From assembly GCA_028284935.1 (NCBI GenBank), contig JANQQQ010000012.1:1-64000 (forward strand): a stretch of 64,000 nucleotides of DNA, given 5' to 3'. The position numbers and the translations under genes are program-made. A model generated the notes under the pieces. The model was not told the DNA's origin. It saw only the letters and a program-made list of their open reading frames with translations, and ran no database searches. This stretch comes from Croceivirga sp. (GTDB lineage: Bacteria; Bacteroidota; Bacteroidia; Flavobacteriales; Flavobacteriaceae). Positions 17,285 to 26,945 of the stretch are shown here, piece after piece; positions within the stretch are counted from its first letter, which is position 1, and every line of letters begins with the position of its first letter.

Positions 17285-19018
17285 ATGAACACAGAAACCG
17301 TAAAAAAAGAAAAAATCAACACCTCCAAGTCTATTAGGATAAGTGGGGCAGAAGCTATTATTCATTGTTTGTTGGCGGAGGGTGTGGATTTAATCTATGG
17401 TTATCCGGGAGGAGCCATTATGCCCGTCTATGACGAGCTCTACAAGTTTCAAGATAAACTGACCCATATTCTTACACGCCATGAGCAAGGTGCAACCCAT
17501 GCTGCCCAGGGCTATGCGAGGGTAAGTGGAAGGGTCGGGGTAGCCATGGCTACCTCAGGACCAGGGGCCACTAATTTGGTTACAGGATTGGCGGATGCCC
17601 AAATAGATTCCACTCCAATAGTGTGCATAACAGGACAGGTTCCTAGACACTTATTGGGTTCTGATGCTTTTCAGGAAACGGATATTGTCGGAATTTCCAC
17701 TCCGGTGACCAAATGGAATTATCAAATCACCAAGGCCTCAGAAATTCCTGAAATCTTTGCAAAGGCATTTTATATAGCCAAATCGGGTCGCCCAGGTCCC
17801 GTGCTTGTGGACATAACCAAAAATGCCCAATTTGACAAGCTCGATTTTACGTATGAGAAATGTACGGGTGTCCGCAGTTACAAGCCTGTACCCCAACCTA
17901 ATGCGGAGGCTATTTCCAAAGCTGCGGATGTCATTAATTCAGCCAAAAAGCCTTACATCGTTTGGGGTCAAGGTGTTATTTTGGGAAAAGCCGAAGAGGA
18001 GCTTAAATCATTTATTGAGAAGACCGGTATTCCAGCGGCATGGACCATCATGGGGGAATCGGCCCTTCCCACTGATCACCCTTTAAACGTAGGGATGGTG
18101 GGCATGCATGGAAATTATGGGCCCAATGTACTCACCAATGAATGTGATGTACTCCTGGCCATAGGTATGCGTTTTGATGATAGGGTGACCGGTAAGTTGG
18201 ATACCTATGCCAAGCAAGCCAAGGTCATCCACTTTGAAATTGATCCTGCTGAAGTTGGCAAAAATGTCAAACCTGATATCGCTCTATTGGGAGATTGCCG
18301 AGAAACACTTTCATCACTCTTGCCTTTGGTAAATGAGAATTCCCATCATACATGGAAATCTGAGTTTGACAAAAAATATGAGGAAGAATATGCTGCAGTA
18401 ATCAAAAACGATTTGCACCCCACAAAGGAAGGCCTGACTATGGGCGAGGTCGTTGAACAAATTAACAAGGCCTCCGGTAATGATGCCGTAGTTGTTACCG
18501 ATGTTGGGCAACATCAAATGATTGCCTGTAGGTATGCAAAGTTCAAAAACTCCAAAAGCAATATTACTTCAGGGGGATTGGGAACCATGGGTTTCGCCTT
18601 GCCGGCTGCAATTGGTGCCAAACAAGGCGCCCCTCATAGGCAAGTAGTATCCATTATTGGTGATGGAGGGTATCAAATGACCATACAGGAATTGGGGGTC
18701 ATCTTCCAACACCAAATTGCTGTTAAAATAGTGGTCCTCAATAATGATTTTCTAGGTATGGTCCGTCAATGGCAGCAATTGTTCTTTGACAAGCGATATG
18801 CCTCCACGGTCATGGTAAATCCTGACTTTGTAAAGATTGCCGAGGGGTATCACCTTAAGGCAAATCGTGTTACGGAACGAAAAGATTTGGCTTCGGCCGT
18901 TCAAGAAATGATGGAATTCGCCGGCCCTTATTTTTTGGAAGTGAAGGTGGAAAAGGAAGACAATGTATTTCCGATGATACCCTCTGGGGCTTCAGTTTCA
19001 GATATTAGGTTAAAATAA
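17285..19018 (+). CDS. ilvB: Acetolactate synthase, large (catalytic) subunit
   Basis: This encodes 577 residues. The TPP-dependent fold is complete: YGYPGGAIMPVYDEL near residue 38, the glutamate-containing RHEQGATHAAQGYAR, the GPGATNLVTGLADA loop, the FAD-binding middle domain (ECDVLLAIGMRFDDR), and the TPP/Mg motif GDGGYQMTIQELG near residue 459. It condenses two pyruvates, or pyruvate and 2-oxobutyrate, to acetohydroxyacids. Its regulatory partner IlvN is encoded one gene downstream; a methyltransferase gene separates the two subunits, only four bases after this stop. Confidence 0.97.
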   Translation: MNTETVKKEKINTSKSIRISGAEAIIHCLLAEGVDLIYGYPGGAIMPVYDELYKFQDKLTHILTRHEQGATHAAQGYARVSGRVGVAMATSGPGATNLVTGLADAQIDSTPIVCITGQVPRHLLGSDAFQETDIVGISTPVTKWNYQITKASEIPEIFAKAFYIAKSGRPGPVLVDITKNAQFDKLDFTYEKCTGVRSYKPVPQPNAEAISKAADVINSAKKPYIVWGQGVILGKAEEELKSFIEKTGIPAAWTIMGESALPTDHPLNVGMVGMHGNYGPNVLTNECDVLLAIGMRFDDRVTGKLDTYAKQAKVIHFEIDPAEVGKNVKPDIALLGDCRETLSSLLPLVNENSHHTWKSEFDKKYEEEYAAVIKNDLHPTKEGLTMGEVVEQINKASGNDAVVVTDVGQHQMIACRYAKFKNSKSNITSGGLGTMGFALPAAIGAKQGAPHRQVVSIIGDGGYQMTIQELGVIFQHQIAVKIVVLNNDFLGMVRQWQQLFFDKRYASTVMVNPDFVKIAEGYHLKANRVTERKDLASAVQEMMEFAGPYFLEVKVEKEDNVFPMIPSGASVSDIRLK

Positions 19019-19022
19019 ATCG

Positions 19023-19601
19023 ATGGATCAAAGTTTGATTACAAGGGTGCCTACTGCTTATGATAGTTTAGTATTAAAATCCAATGAGATTGGTTTTTCG
19101 ATGCCTTCTGATATCTATGTAGGTTCTTTTTTGAAAACACTCGTGGCGTCAAAACCAAGAGGAAACTTTTTAGAATTGGGAACGGGTATTGGTTTGTCAC
19201 TTTCGTGGATGATAGATGGGATGGATGACCAATCAAGTTTGACAACTGTTGACAATGATTCTGAGCTTATAAAAATTGTAAAGGCTTATTTTGAGAATGA
19301 CGATAGGGTCTCGATAATATGTCAAGATGGAGGTGATTGGATAAAGGAATATCAAGGAGAACGATTCGATTTGGTATTTGCTGACGCTTGGCCTGGAAAG
19401 TATAGCCATCTTGAAAATTTGCTGAAACTTATAAAACCAGGTGGAATTTATGTTGTGGATGATATGCTGAAGCAACCGAATTGGCCAGATGGGCATAGTG
19501 ATTACGTTATGAAACTGATAGAACAATTGGAAAAAAGGAAAGATATTGAATTAACCAAACTTGAATGGTCAACGGGCATTATTGTAGCCGTAAAAAAGTA
19601 A
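19023..19601 (+). CDS. Class I SAM-dependent methyltransferase (O-methyltransferase-like) inside the ilv operon
   Basis: This encodes 192 residues. Motif I is NFLELGTGIGLSLSWM (about 48-63); an acidic end of strand 2 (TTVDNDSELI) follows, then QDGGDW, then the O-methyltransferase-like FDLVFADAWPGKYSHLE and IKPGGIYVVDDML. It lacks a recognisable substrate domain, so the target (small molecule or macromolecule) is unknown. It lies four bases after ilvB and six bases before ilvN, so it is almost certainly co-transcribed with both acetolactate synthase subunits. By eye it is more AT-rich than its neighbours, which suggests a later insertion into the operon. Confidence 0.87.
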   Translation: MDQSLITRVPTAYDSLVLKSNEIGFSMPSDIYVGSFLKTLVASKPRGNFLELGTGIGLSLSWMIDGMDDQSSLTTVDNDSELIKIVKAYFENDDRVSIICQDGGDWIKEYQGERFDLVFADAWPGKYSHLENLLKLIKPGGIYVVDDMLKQPNWPDGHSDYVMKLIEQLEKRKDIELTKLEWSTGIIVAVKK

Positions 19602-19607
19602 GGACTC

Positions 19608-20141
19608 ATGGAAAACACCAGATACACCATTTCTGCCTATTCTGAAAACAGTATAGGGCTTTTGCATCGAATTTCGGGAATTTTTGTAAAAAGGCACATC
19701 AATATAGAGAGTCTTAATGTCTCCAAATCTGAGATTGAACATGTGTCCAAGTTTACCATTGTTGTGTACACCACTGAAGATTGGGTAAGGAAGATTGTGC
19801 AGCAGATAGAAAAACAAATTGAAGTAATCAAGGCCTATTATCATACGGACGAGGAGACCATTTTTCAAGAAACGGCCTTGTTTAAAATAAAAAGTGGGTT
19901 GCTCTTTGACGAACCTCAAATTCAGAATGCCATAAAAAAAAGTAATTCCAAAATTGTAACCGTTAACCGGGAGTTCTTTGTCTTGGCCAAAACGGCTAAA
20001 AGAAGCGAAATAGATGCCATGCATGATTTATTGGAACCTTTTGGCATCATGCAGTTTGTGCGTTCAGGACGTATAGCGGTGACCAAGGAGAGTATGCCCA
20101 TTTCAGAATTATTGGAAGAATTTCATCTAGCTACTAATTAA
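19608..20141 (+). CDS. ilvN: Acetolactate synthase, small (regulatory) subunit
   Basis: This encodes 177 residues. The N-terminal ACT domain (about 4-78) reads [20 protein letters not shown], then [20 protein letters not shown]; this is where valine usually binds for feedback inhibition. The C-terminal half ([34 protein letters not shown]) is the second conserved domain that activates the catalytic subunit. It is followed by ilvC after 17 bases. The methyltransferase between ilvB and this gene is the unusual feature of the operon. Confidence 0.95.
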   Translation: MENTRYTISAYSENSIGLLHRISGIFVKRHINIESLNVSKSEIEHVSKFTIVVYTTEDWVRKIVQQIEKQIEVIKAYYHTDEETIFQETALFKIKSGLLFDEPQIQNAIKKSNSKIVTVNREFFVLAKTAKRSEIDAMHDLLEPFGIMQFVRSGRIAVTKESMPISELLEEFHLATN

Positions 20142-20158
20142 TCAAACATATTTTGAAC

Positions 20159-21634
20159 ATGACAAATTACTTCAATACACTATCATTGAGGGACCAATTG
20201 AAACAATTAGGGAAATGCCGATTCATGGAATCCTATGAATTTGCTGATGGTGTAAATGCACTGAAGGGAAAGAAAATTGTAATCGTAGGTTGTGGGGCGC
20301 AGGGACTGAACCAAGGCTTGAACATGCGCGACTCTGGACTGGATATTTCCTATGCTTTGCGTGAAGCCGCTATAAAGGAACAACGTCCATCGTACAAGAA
20401 TGCCACGGAAAATAATTTTGCTGTGGGCACTTATGAGGAATTGATTCCTACAGCTGACGTAGTTATCAACCTAACCCCGGACAAGCAACACACTAACGTT
20501 GTAGGTGCAGTAATGCCTTTGATGAAAAACGGAGCAACCCTTTCCTATTCCCATGGTTTCAATATTGTTGAAGAGGGGATGCAGATCCGTAAGGACCTAA
20601 CGGTAATCATGGTGGCTCCCAAAAGCCCTGGTTCTGAAGTGCGTGAAGAATATAAAAGGGGGTTTGGAGTACCTACATTGATCGCAGTGCACCCTGAGAA
20701 TGATCCGGAGGGAAAGGGATTGGCTCAGGCAAAAGCCTATGCGGCAGCTACTGGTGGTCATAAAGCCGGCGTTTTGGAATCCTCTTTTGTTGCTGAGGTA
20801 AAATCGGATTTAATGGGGGAACAAACCATTTTGTGTGGACTATTGCAAACCGGTTCCATTTTGTGTTTTAACAAAATGGTAGAGAAGGGCATTGAACCGG
20901 GCTATGCCTCCAAACTCATTCAATATGGTTGGGAGACCATCACCGAGGGTTTAAAATATGGAGGCATTACGCATATGATGGACCGTTTATCCAATCCAGC
21001 CAAAATAAAGGCTTTTGACCTGGCCGATGAATTGAAAAATATCATGCGTCCGTTGTTTCAAAAACATCAGGATGATATTATGAGTGGACATTTCTCAAAG
21101 ACCATGATGGAGGATTGGGCCAAAGGTGATGAAAACCTTTTGACTTGGAGAGCTGCTACCGGAGAAACGGCTTTCGAGAAGACACCCGCTGGAAATGATG
21201 AAATTTCCGAACAGGACTACTATGACAATGGGGTGTTAATGGTGGCTTTTGTGAAGGCTGGAGTGGAATTGGCTTATGAAACCATGACGGAATCCGGGAT
21301 TATTGGAGAATCCGCCTATTACGAGTCCTTACATGAAACCCCATTAATTGCGAATACCATTGCCCGGAAGAAATTGTTTGAAATGAACCGTGTTATCTCG
21401 GATACCGCGGAATATGGTTGCTACCTCTTTGACCATGCCTGTAAGCCGTTGCTAACGGACTTTATGAAGCAAATCGACACCGATGTTATTGGCAGACACT
21501 ATGGGGCTGAAAGGGATAATGGAGTGGATAATGCAAAACTTATTGCTGTGAACAAATCACTTAGGGAGCATCCCGTGGAAACTGTTGGTGCCCGCTTAAG
21601 AGCATCCATGACGGCAATGAAACCAATTGTTTAA
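20159..21634 (+). CDS. ilvC: Ketol-acid reductoisomerase IlvC, long class II form
   Basis: This encodes 491 residues from the ATG at 20159; the TTG six bases upstream is less likely. The NADPH-binding loop is [17 protein letters not shown] near residue 40. The length of about 490 residues marks the class II enzyme, with a duplicated C-terminal knotted domain ([16 protein letters not shown] and later [20 protein letters not shown]). It isomerises and reduces acetohydroxyacids to dihydroxyacids. It is the last gene of the ilv operon; a strong terminator follows at 21643. Confidence 0.97.
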   Translation: MTNYFNTLSLRDQLKQLGKCRFMESYEFADGVNALKGKKIVIVGCGAQGLNQGLNMRDSGLDISYALREAAIKEQRPSYKNATENNFAVGTYEELIPTADVVINLTPDKQHTNVVGAVMPLMKNGATLSYSHGFNIVEEGMQIRKDLTVIMVAPKSPGSEVREEYKRGFGVPTLIAVHPENDPEGKGLAQAKAYAAATGGHKAGVLESSFVAEVKSDLMGEQTILCGLLQTGSILCFNKMVEKGIEPGYASKLIQYGWETITEGLKYGGITHMMDRLSNPAKIKAFDLADELKNIMRPLFQKHQDDIMSGHFSKTMMEDWAKGDENLLTWRAATGETAFEKTPAGNDEISEQDYYDNGVLMVAFVKAGVELAYETMTESGIIGESAYYESLHETPLIANTIARKKLFEMNRVISDTAEYGCYLFDHACKPLLTDFMKQIDTDVIGRHYGAERDNGVDNAKLIAVNKSLREHPVETVGARLRASMTAMKPIV

Positions 21635-21642
21635 TGAACAAT

Positions 21643-21668
21643 AATCCCTAGGTATCTAGGGATTTTTT
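21643..21668 (+). terminator. Rho-independent terminator of the ilv operon
   Basis: A nine-base stem (AATCCCTAG with CTAGGGATT) closes a GTAT loop and is followed directly by a T tract. It starts nine bases after the ilvC stop and separates ilvC from gapN. Confidence 0.85.
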
Positions 21669-21700
21669 AATGGTACCTATTTTTAAGAAAACGAGAATTC

Positions 21701-23281
21701 ATGACTACTATTCCGGAAGCTTTTCAAATAAAGGAACAAATTCATCAACGTCACTATTTGTTGAATGGTGAACTAAAGGAGTGGAAAGGAAATACTACGG
21801 AAGTGTTTTCCACCATTTCTTCTACAAAAGTCTACAAGCACACCACTTTAGGAAGTATTCCCGATATGGATGAAAATTTGGCCCTACAGGCCTTGGATGC
21901 CGCTTTGCAAGCTTATAATCAGGGCCAAGGGGTTTGGCCGACCATGAAGGTCCGTGACAGGGTGGCTTGTATGGAACAGTTCGTGGACAAAATGAAGCAA
22001 AAAAGGGACGAGGTGGTCAAATTGTTGATGTGGGAGATTGGAAAATCCTTACCGGATTCTGAAAAAGAGTTTGACCGTACCGTAGAGTATATTGAAGATA
22101 CTATTGAAGAGTACAAGGACTTGGACCGCAGTAGTGCCAAATTCCAGAAACATCAAGGGGTGTATGCCCATATTCGCAGGGGGCCTTTGGGAGTAGTTCT
22201 ATGCTTAGGACCATATAACTATCCGCTTAACGAGACCTTTGCTCTATTGATTCCAGCCATAATCATGGGGAATACCACTATTTTTAAGCCGGCAAAATTT
22301 GGGGTATTGCTGATAACCCCTTTATTGGAGGCCTTTCAAAGTTCATTTCCAAAAGGGGTGGTCAATATTCTTTTTGGTCGGGGAAGAACGGTGGCCGCTC
22401 CCATAATGAAAACGGGAAAGGTAGATGTTTTGGCGCTAATAGGTAATAGCAAGTCCGCCAATGCCCTTCAAGACCAACATCCAAAAAGTAACCGATTGCG
22501 TTTGGTGCTGGGATTGGAAGCCAAAAACCCGGCAATTGTCCTTCCTGACGCTGATTTGGATTTAACGGTCGATGAGGTTATTGCAGGGACTACATCCTTT
22601 AATGGACAGCGTTGTACAGCATTAAAGGTGGTGTATGTTCATGAAGATATTAAAGAGCAGTTTTTGGAAAAATATACCCAAAGGATTGATGCACTAAAGT
22701 TCGGCAACCCATGGGATGAGGGAGTTAAATTGACACCCTTACCAGAACCCGATAAACCAGCTTACATTCAGGAATTGATAGATGATGCAGTGGCCAGGGG
22801 AGCTGAAATAAAAAATAAGAAAGGAGGAACCCATTTTGATAATTACATTTGGCCCGCCGTTCTGTATCCCGTGACAAAGGATATGAGGGTCTACCAGGAA
22901 GAACAATTTGGCCCTGTGGTTCCGGTGTTGTCATTTAACGATATTTCAGAACCGTTGGATGATATGGCGGAAAGTAACTATGGCCAACAGGTAAGTCTTT
23001 TTGGAAAGGATGTCTATACGCTTTCCCCTTTGATTGATACCTTGGCAAATTTAGTATGCCGTGTTAATTTGAACAGTTCCTGTCAACGTGGGCCTGATGT
23101 ATACCCATTTACGGGAAGAAAGGATTCAGCCCAATCGACCCTCAGCGTTCATGACGCTTTGCGCTCCTTCAGTATTCGGACTTTTGTAGCTTTTAAGGAT
23201 AACGAATTGAACAATGAAACTGTCGAGCAATTATTAGAGGCAAAGGCAGGCAATTTTTTGAGTACGGATTACATCCTGTAA
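21701..23281 (+). CDS. gapN: NADP-dependent glyceraldehyde-3-phosphate dehydrogenase (GapN-type aldehyde dehydrogenase)
   Basis: This encodes 526 residues. The aldehyde dehydrogenase fold is complete, with the NADP-binding [17 protein letters not shown], the general base E273 in LGLEAKNP, and catalytic C305 in FNGQRCTAL. The N-terminal [10 protein letters not shown] start and the C-terminal [15 protein letters not shown] segment are characteristic of the non-phosphorylating GapN group, which oxidises glyceraldehyde 3-phosphate to 3-phosphoglycerate and makes NADPH. It lies after the ilv terminator, so it has its own promoter; NADPH is a substrate of IlvC, which may explain the proximity, but this is inference. 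Confidence 0.88.
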   Translation: MTTIPEAFQIKEQIHQRHYLLNGELKEWKGNTTEVFSTISSTKVYKHTTLGSIPDMDENLALQALDAALQAYNQGQGVWPTMKVRDRVACMEQFVDKMKQKRDEVVKLLMWEIGKSLPDSEKEFDRTVEYIEDTIEEYKDLDRSSAKFQKHQGVYAHIRRGPLGVVLCLGPYNYPLNETFALLIPAIIMGNTTIFKPAKFGVLLITPLLEAFQSSFPKGVVNILFGRGRTVAAPIMKTGKVDVLALIGNSKSANALQDQHPKSNRLRLVLGLEAKNPAIVLPDADLDLTVDEVIAGTTSFNGQRCTALKVVYVHEDIKEQFLEKYTQRIDALKFGNPWDEGVKLTPLPEPDKPAYIQELIDDAVARGAEIKNKKGGTHFDNYIWPAVLYPVTKDMRVYQEEQFGPVVPVLSFNDISEPLDDMAESNYGQQVSLFGKDVYTLSPLIDTLANLVCRVNLNSSCQRGPDVYPFTGRKDSAQSTLSVHDALRSFSIRTFVAFKDNELNNETVEQLLEAKAGNFLSTDYIL

Positions 23282-23347
23282 CTTTGTTGTCCAGCACAGC
23301 AACTTAATTCAACAGGAATTTCTATAATTCATAAGCACTATACCCCT

Positions 23348-24055
23348 ATGAAAAAGCTACCATCATTATTTGTTCTTGCATTTCTTTTCCTATGTAGTTC
23401 CTGCACAGAGTTACAACAAGTGGTCAATCAGTTACCTTCCGGCGAGGTGAGTTCCTTGGAGATAAGTCAAGGACTTAAACAAGCACTCGAGTTTGGCGTC
23501 AGCCAAGGTGTGGACCTTTTACACAAGGAAGACGGTTATTTTAAAGACCAAGCGGTAAGGATTTTGTTGCCCGAAGAATTGAAAAAGGTGGACGAGGGAC
23601 TTCGGAAGATAGGGTTGTCCAATCTGGCCGATGAAGGTTTAAAGGTACTCAACCGGGCTGCGGAGGACGCTGTGGTAGAGGCCAAGCCTATTTTTGTCAA
23701 TGCCATTAAGGAATTTACTTTTGATGATGCCAAACGCATTTTGACCTCACAAAACGATTTGGAGGCCACACAATACCTTCAAGGGAAGACTGGTATAGCG
23801 CTGCAAAATGCTTTTGCGCCTAAAATTGATGCTTCTTTGAGTAAGGTAGGCGCCGATAGGATTTGGGCCGAAATCATTGGAAAGTACAATACCATCCCTT
23901 TAGTAAAACCCGTTAATCCAGACCTTACTGGTTATGTTACCGAACAGGCGATTGCCGGGTTGTTTGTCAAGGTAGGGGATAAGGAAAAGGAAATTCGGAA
24001 CTCCGTCGGGGCTAGGACTACCGCTTTGTTACAAAAAGTGTTTGCCCTACAGTAA
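23348..24055 (+). CDS. DUF4197 family lipoprotein
   Basis: This encodes 235 residues. A lipoprotein signal peptide MKKLPSLFVLAFLFLCSSC places the lipid-accepting Cys at residue 19. The mature part is mainly helical and matches the DUF4197 pattern: SLEISQGLKQALEFGVSQGV near residue 38, VRILLPEELKKVDEGLR, and the C-terminal block TGYVTEQAIAGLFVKVGDKE. The family is found in the envelope of Proteobacteria and Bacteroidota and its role is unknown. The gene stands between gapN and the phosphorylase-like gene with gaps of 66 and 180 bases, so it is probably a separate unit. Confidence 0.88.
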   Translation: MKKLPSLFVLAFLFLCSSCTELQQVVNQLPSGEVSSLEISQGLKQALEFGVSQGVDLLHKEDGYFKDQAVRILLPEELKKVDEGLRKIGLSNLADEGLKVLNRAAEDAVVEAKPIFVNAIKEFTFDDAKRILTSQNDLEATQYLQGKTGIALQNAFAPKIDASLSKVGADRIWAEIIGKYNTIPLVKPVNPDLTGYVTEQAIAGLFVKVGDKEKEIRNSVGARTTALLQKVFALQ

Positions 24056-24235
24056 AAATGATGGTGCAAATGCTACCTTGTAGTAAGCTTTTTCCATATT
24101 TGATGGAAATTCTTCAAAAACAACGATTCATATTTGATAATTTTCAAAAAGGAACAATGACTTGGTAAAGAATATTCCCTTCTTTATTCCCATTGTTAAA
24201 TGTTGCCTTATTTTTATCCCTTATAAAACACACAA

Positions 24236-25876
24236 ATGCCACACGACTACACTACTTGGAACCACCCCTACACACCTTCCAAGCAATATGGAAAACGCAT
24301 AGCATACTTCAGTATGGAATTTGCCATCGACCAAGCACTTAAAATATATTCAGGAGGCCTAGGTTTTTTATCCGGGTCACACATGCGGTCTGCCTTTAGT
24401 TTAAAGCAGAACATGATAGGTATTGGAATGCTTTGGAAATATGGCTACTATGACCAATCAAGGAACGAAGACCAAACCCTTAAACCTCAATTTGTTGAAA
24501 AGACCCACAATTTTATGAGTGATACGGGGATAGAGGTCAATATCACGGTCAATGGCAATTCCAATGTAAAAGTCAGGGCCTATGTCCTCAAACCGGAAAT
24601 TTTTGGAACGGTTCCCCTGTATTTATTATCAACGGATGTGGAAGGCAATGACTTTCTTTCACGCACCATTACAAATTATCTCTATGATGCCAATGAGGTT
24701 ACCCGCATAGCACAGAGTATTGTTTTAGGAATTGGTGGGGCAAAAGTAGTGGAAGCTTTGGGAGGTGCGGACGTATACCACCTTAATGAAGGGCATGCGC
24801 TTCCAGCCTTTTATTATCTGAGGGACAAAGGTATACCAAGGGAACAATTGGCGTTTACCACCCATACTCCTGAAAAAGCAGGGAATACGGAGCGTAATAT
24901 TTACGAATTGAACCATTTTGGCTTTTTTGGAAGACCCCTATCCGAGACGGAACTAAAAGAGGAAATGGTGAATGGTGATATGCTTAGCTATACTGTTAGT
25001 GCATTGCGCATGGCAAAAAAAGCGAATGCGGTATCTAAACTACACGGGAAAGTGGCTAGGGATATGTGGAAATCGGTAGGCGATTCATGCGATATCATAC
25101 CCATAACCAACGCGCAAAACCTTGAGTTTTGGCAGGATGCTAAGCTCGAGAAAGCCTGGAAAAACAAAAATGGCAATACCTTCTTAAAGAGGAAACTGGA
25201 ACTTAAAAAAGAGCTCTTTAAAATTGTTTTGGACCAAACAGGAAAGATTTTTGACCCAGATGTACTGACCATTGTCTGGGCTAGAAGATTTGCTGGCTAT
25301 AAGCGGGCTGACATGCTGCTGTATGACATGGATAGATTTGAAAAGTTTATTAATAATGCAACATATCCCGTGCAGATTATTTGGGCCGGGAAACCTTACC
25401 CGATGGATTACTATGCCATTGATATCTTCAATAAACTAGTGCATACCACCAAGCATGTGAGGAATTTAGCGGTACTCACAGGATATGAAATGGAACTGTC
25501 CAAATTACTTAAACAAGGTTCCGATGTATGGTTGAATACCCCTAGAATAACACGAGAAGCCTCAGGAACCAGTGGAATGTCCGCGGCCTTCAATGGTTCA
25601 TTAAACGTGTCCACTGACGACGGTTGGATACCTGAGTTTAAAAAGAATGGTAAAAACAGTTTTATACTACCGGCCCTTGATCATAACCTCCCCGTTGAGG
25701 AACAGGATAGACAGGATTGTGCCCATCTATACGATATTCTTGAAAAAAAGGTGGTGAAAACCTATTACGACAAACCAGAAAAATGGCAACAGATGCTGTT
25801 TAAGGCTTTGGATGACGTAGCTCCGGAATTTAGCTCGGATCGCATGGCCAAGCAGTACTATCAAGAGCTTTACTGA
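24236..25876 (+). CDS. Alpha-glucan phosphorylase-like GT-B protein lacking the PLP lysine
   Basis: This encodes 546 residues related to the distant alpha-glucan phosphorylase branch (Thermus/Thermotoga type), but starting at IAYFSMEFAIDQALKIYSGG without the N-terminal DUF3417-like domain. Recognisable blocks are the glycine-rich YSGGLGFLSGSHMRSA, VYHLNEGHAL, FTTHTPEKAG, and the phosphate-site arginine and lysine in A349-R-R-F-A-G-Y-K356-R. The PLP attachment motif EASGTSGMK is here EASGTSGMS: residue 449 is Ser (codon TCC) instead of the Schiff-base Lys. Without it a conventional phosphorylase reaction is unlikely. It may be a GT-B glycosyltransferase or an inactive, glucan-binding relative. 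No other glycogen gene lies nearby. Its stop touches the stop of convergent leuB. Confidence 0.85.
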   Translation: MPHDYTTWNHPYTPSKQYGKRIAYFSMEFAIDQALKIYSGGLGFLSGSHMRSAFSLKQNMIGIGMLWKYGYYDQSRNEDQTLKPQFVEKTHNFMSDTGIEVNITVNGNSNVKVRAYVLKPEIFGTVPLYLLSTDVEGNDFLSRTITNYLYDANEVTRIAQSIVLGIGGAKVVEALGGADVYHLNEGHALPAFYYLRDKGIPREQLAFTTHTPEKAGNTERNIYELNHFGFFGRPLSETELKEEMVNGDMLSYTVSALRMAKKANAVSKLHGKVARDMWKSVGDSCDIIPITNAQNLEFWQDAKLEKAWKNKNGNTFLKRKLELKKELFKIVLDQTGKIFDPDVLTIVWARRFAGYKRADMLLYDMDRFEKFINNATYPVQIIWAGKPYPMDYYAIDIFNKLVHTTKHVRNLAVLTGYEMELSKLLKQGSDVWLNTPRITREASGTSGMSAAFNGSLNVSTDDGWIPEFKKNGKNSFILPALDHNLPVEEQDRQDCAHLYDILEKKVVKTYYDKPEKWQQMLFKALDDVAPEFSSDRMAKQYYQELY

Positions 25877-26932
25877 CTAGATATTTTTTGCCAACCAATC
25901 CCCAACTTCTGAGGTTTTATGGGCTTTTCCACCCTCGGCTAAATCCTCGGTCACTATGCCTTTTGAAAGCGATTTGTTCACCACTTCTCGGATGGCTTGA
26001 GCTTCCTCAATAAGATTGAGGTCTTCAAAAAGCATTGCTGCGGAAAGTACCGTGGCCAGGGGATTCGCGATGTCCTTTCCGGCAGCCTGGGGATATGAGC
26101 CATGAATGGGCTCATACAACCCAATTTTTTCACCTAGGGATGAAGAAGGCATCAATCCCATGGATCCGGAGATAACAGATGCTTCATCGGTCAAAATATC
26201 GCCAAATAGATTGGCCGTAATAATGACATCGTATCCCTTTGGCCATTGAATCAAACGCATGGCAACGGCATCCACAAATTCATAGGTAACTTCCACTTCG
26301 GGATAGTCCTTTTCCATGCGCTGTACCGTCTCTCGCCAAAGACGTGAGGCTTCCAAAACATTCGCCTTATCCACACAACAGAGTTTTTCCCCCCGCTTCA
26401 TGGCCATTTCAAATCCTTTTTTAGCAATCCGTTCAATTTCAAAACGGTGGTAGGTCATAGTATCAAAAGCCGTTTCACCCTCATTTTGTCGACCACGTTC
26501 CCCAAAATAGACGCCACCTGTCAACTCGCGAACAATCACTAAATCCGTTCCTTCTATACGATCACGTTTCAAAGGCGACTTGTCAATTAAAGAGGGAAAG
26601 GTAAATGTAGGTCTCACATTAGCGAATAACCCTAAGGCTTTCCTCATTTTTAAAAGTCCCTGCTCGGGTCTCACCTTCGCCGATGGGTCGTTATCAAATC
26701 TGGGATGACCAATGGCACCAAACAGGACGGCGTCGGAACCCACACAGATGTTGTGGGTTTCGTCAGGATAGGGCTCACCAACAGCGTCAATGGCAGCAGC
26801 GCCTATTAATGCGGGCTTCCACGTTATTTGATGGCCAAATTTGGTGGCAACGGCATCCGATACTTTTACAGCTTGATCGATGACTTCGGGTCCAATGCCA
26901 TCACCAGCCAAGAGGGCTATTGTTAGTTCCAT
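25877..26932 (-). CDS. leuB: 3-isopropylmalate dehydrogenase LeuB
   Basis: This encodes 351 residues. It shows the beta-decarboxylating dehydrogenase pattern: LLAGDGIGPEV at the start, PEQGLLKMRKALGLFANVRP, the substrate-binding RELTGGVYFGERGR, and the NAD-binding EPIHGSYPQAAGKDIANP. It oxidises and decarboxylates 3-isopropylmalate in leucine synthesis. It is the last gene of the - strand leu operon, 13 bases after leuA, and its stop directly abuts that of the phosphorylase-like gene. Confidence 0.97.
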   Translation of the reverse strand: MELTIALLAGDGIGPEVIDQAVKVSDAVATKFGHQITWKPALIGAAAIDAVGEPYPDETHNICVGSDAVLFGAIGHPRFDNDPSAKVRPEQGLLKMRKALGLFANVRPTFTFPSLIDKSPLKRDRIEGTDLVIVRELTGGVYFGERGRQNEGETAFDTMTYHRFEIERIAKKGFEMAMKRGEKLCCVDKANVLEASRLWRETVQRMEKDYPEVEVTYEFVDAVAMRLIQWPKGYDVIITANLFGDILTDEASVISGSMGLMPSSSLGEKIGLYEPIHGSYPQAAGKDIANPLATVLSAAMLFEDLNLIEEAQAIREVVNKSLSKGIVTEDLAEGGKAHKTSEVGDWLAKNI

Positions 26933-26945
26933 ACTATTTTGTTGG

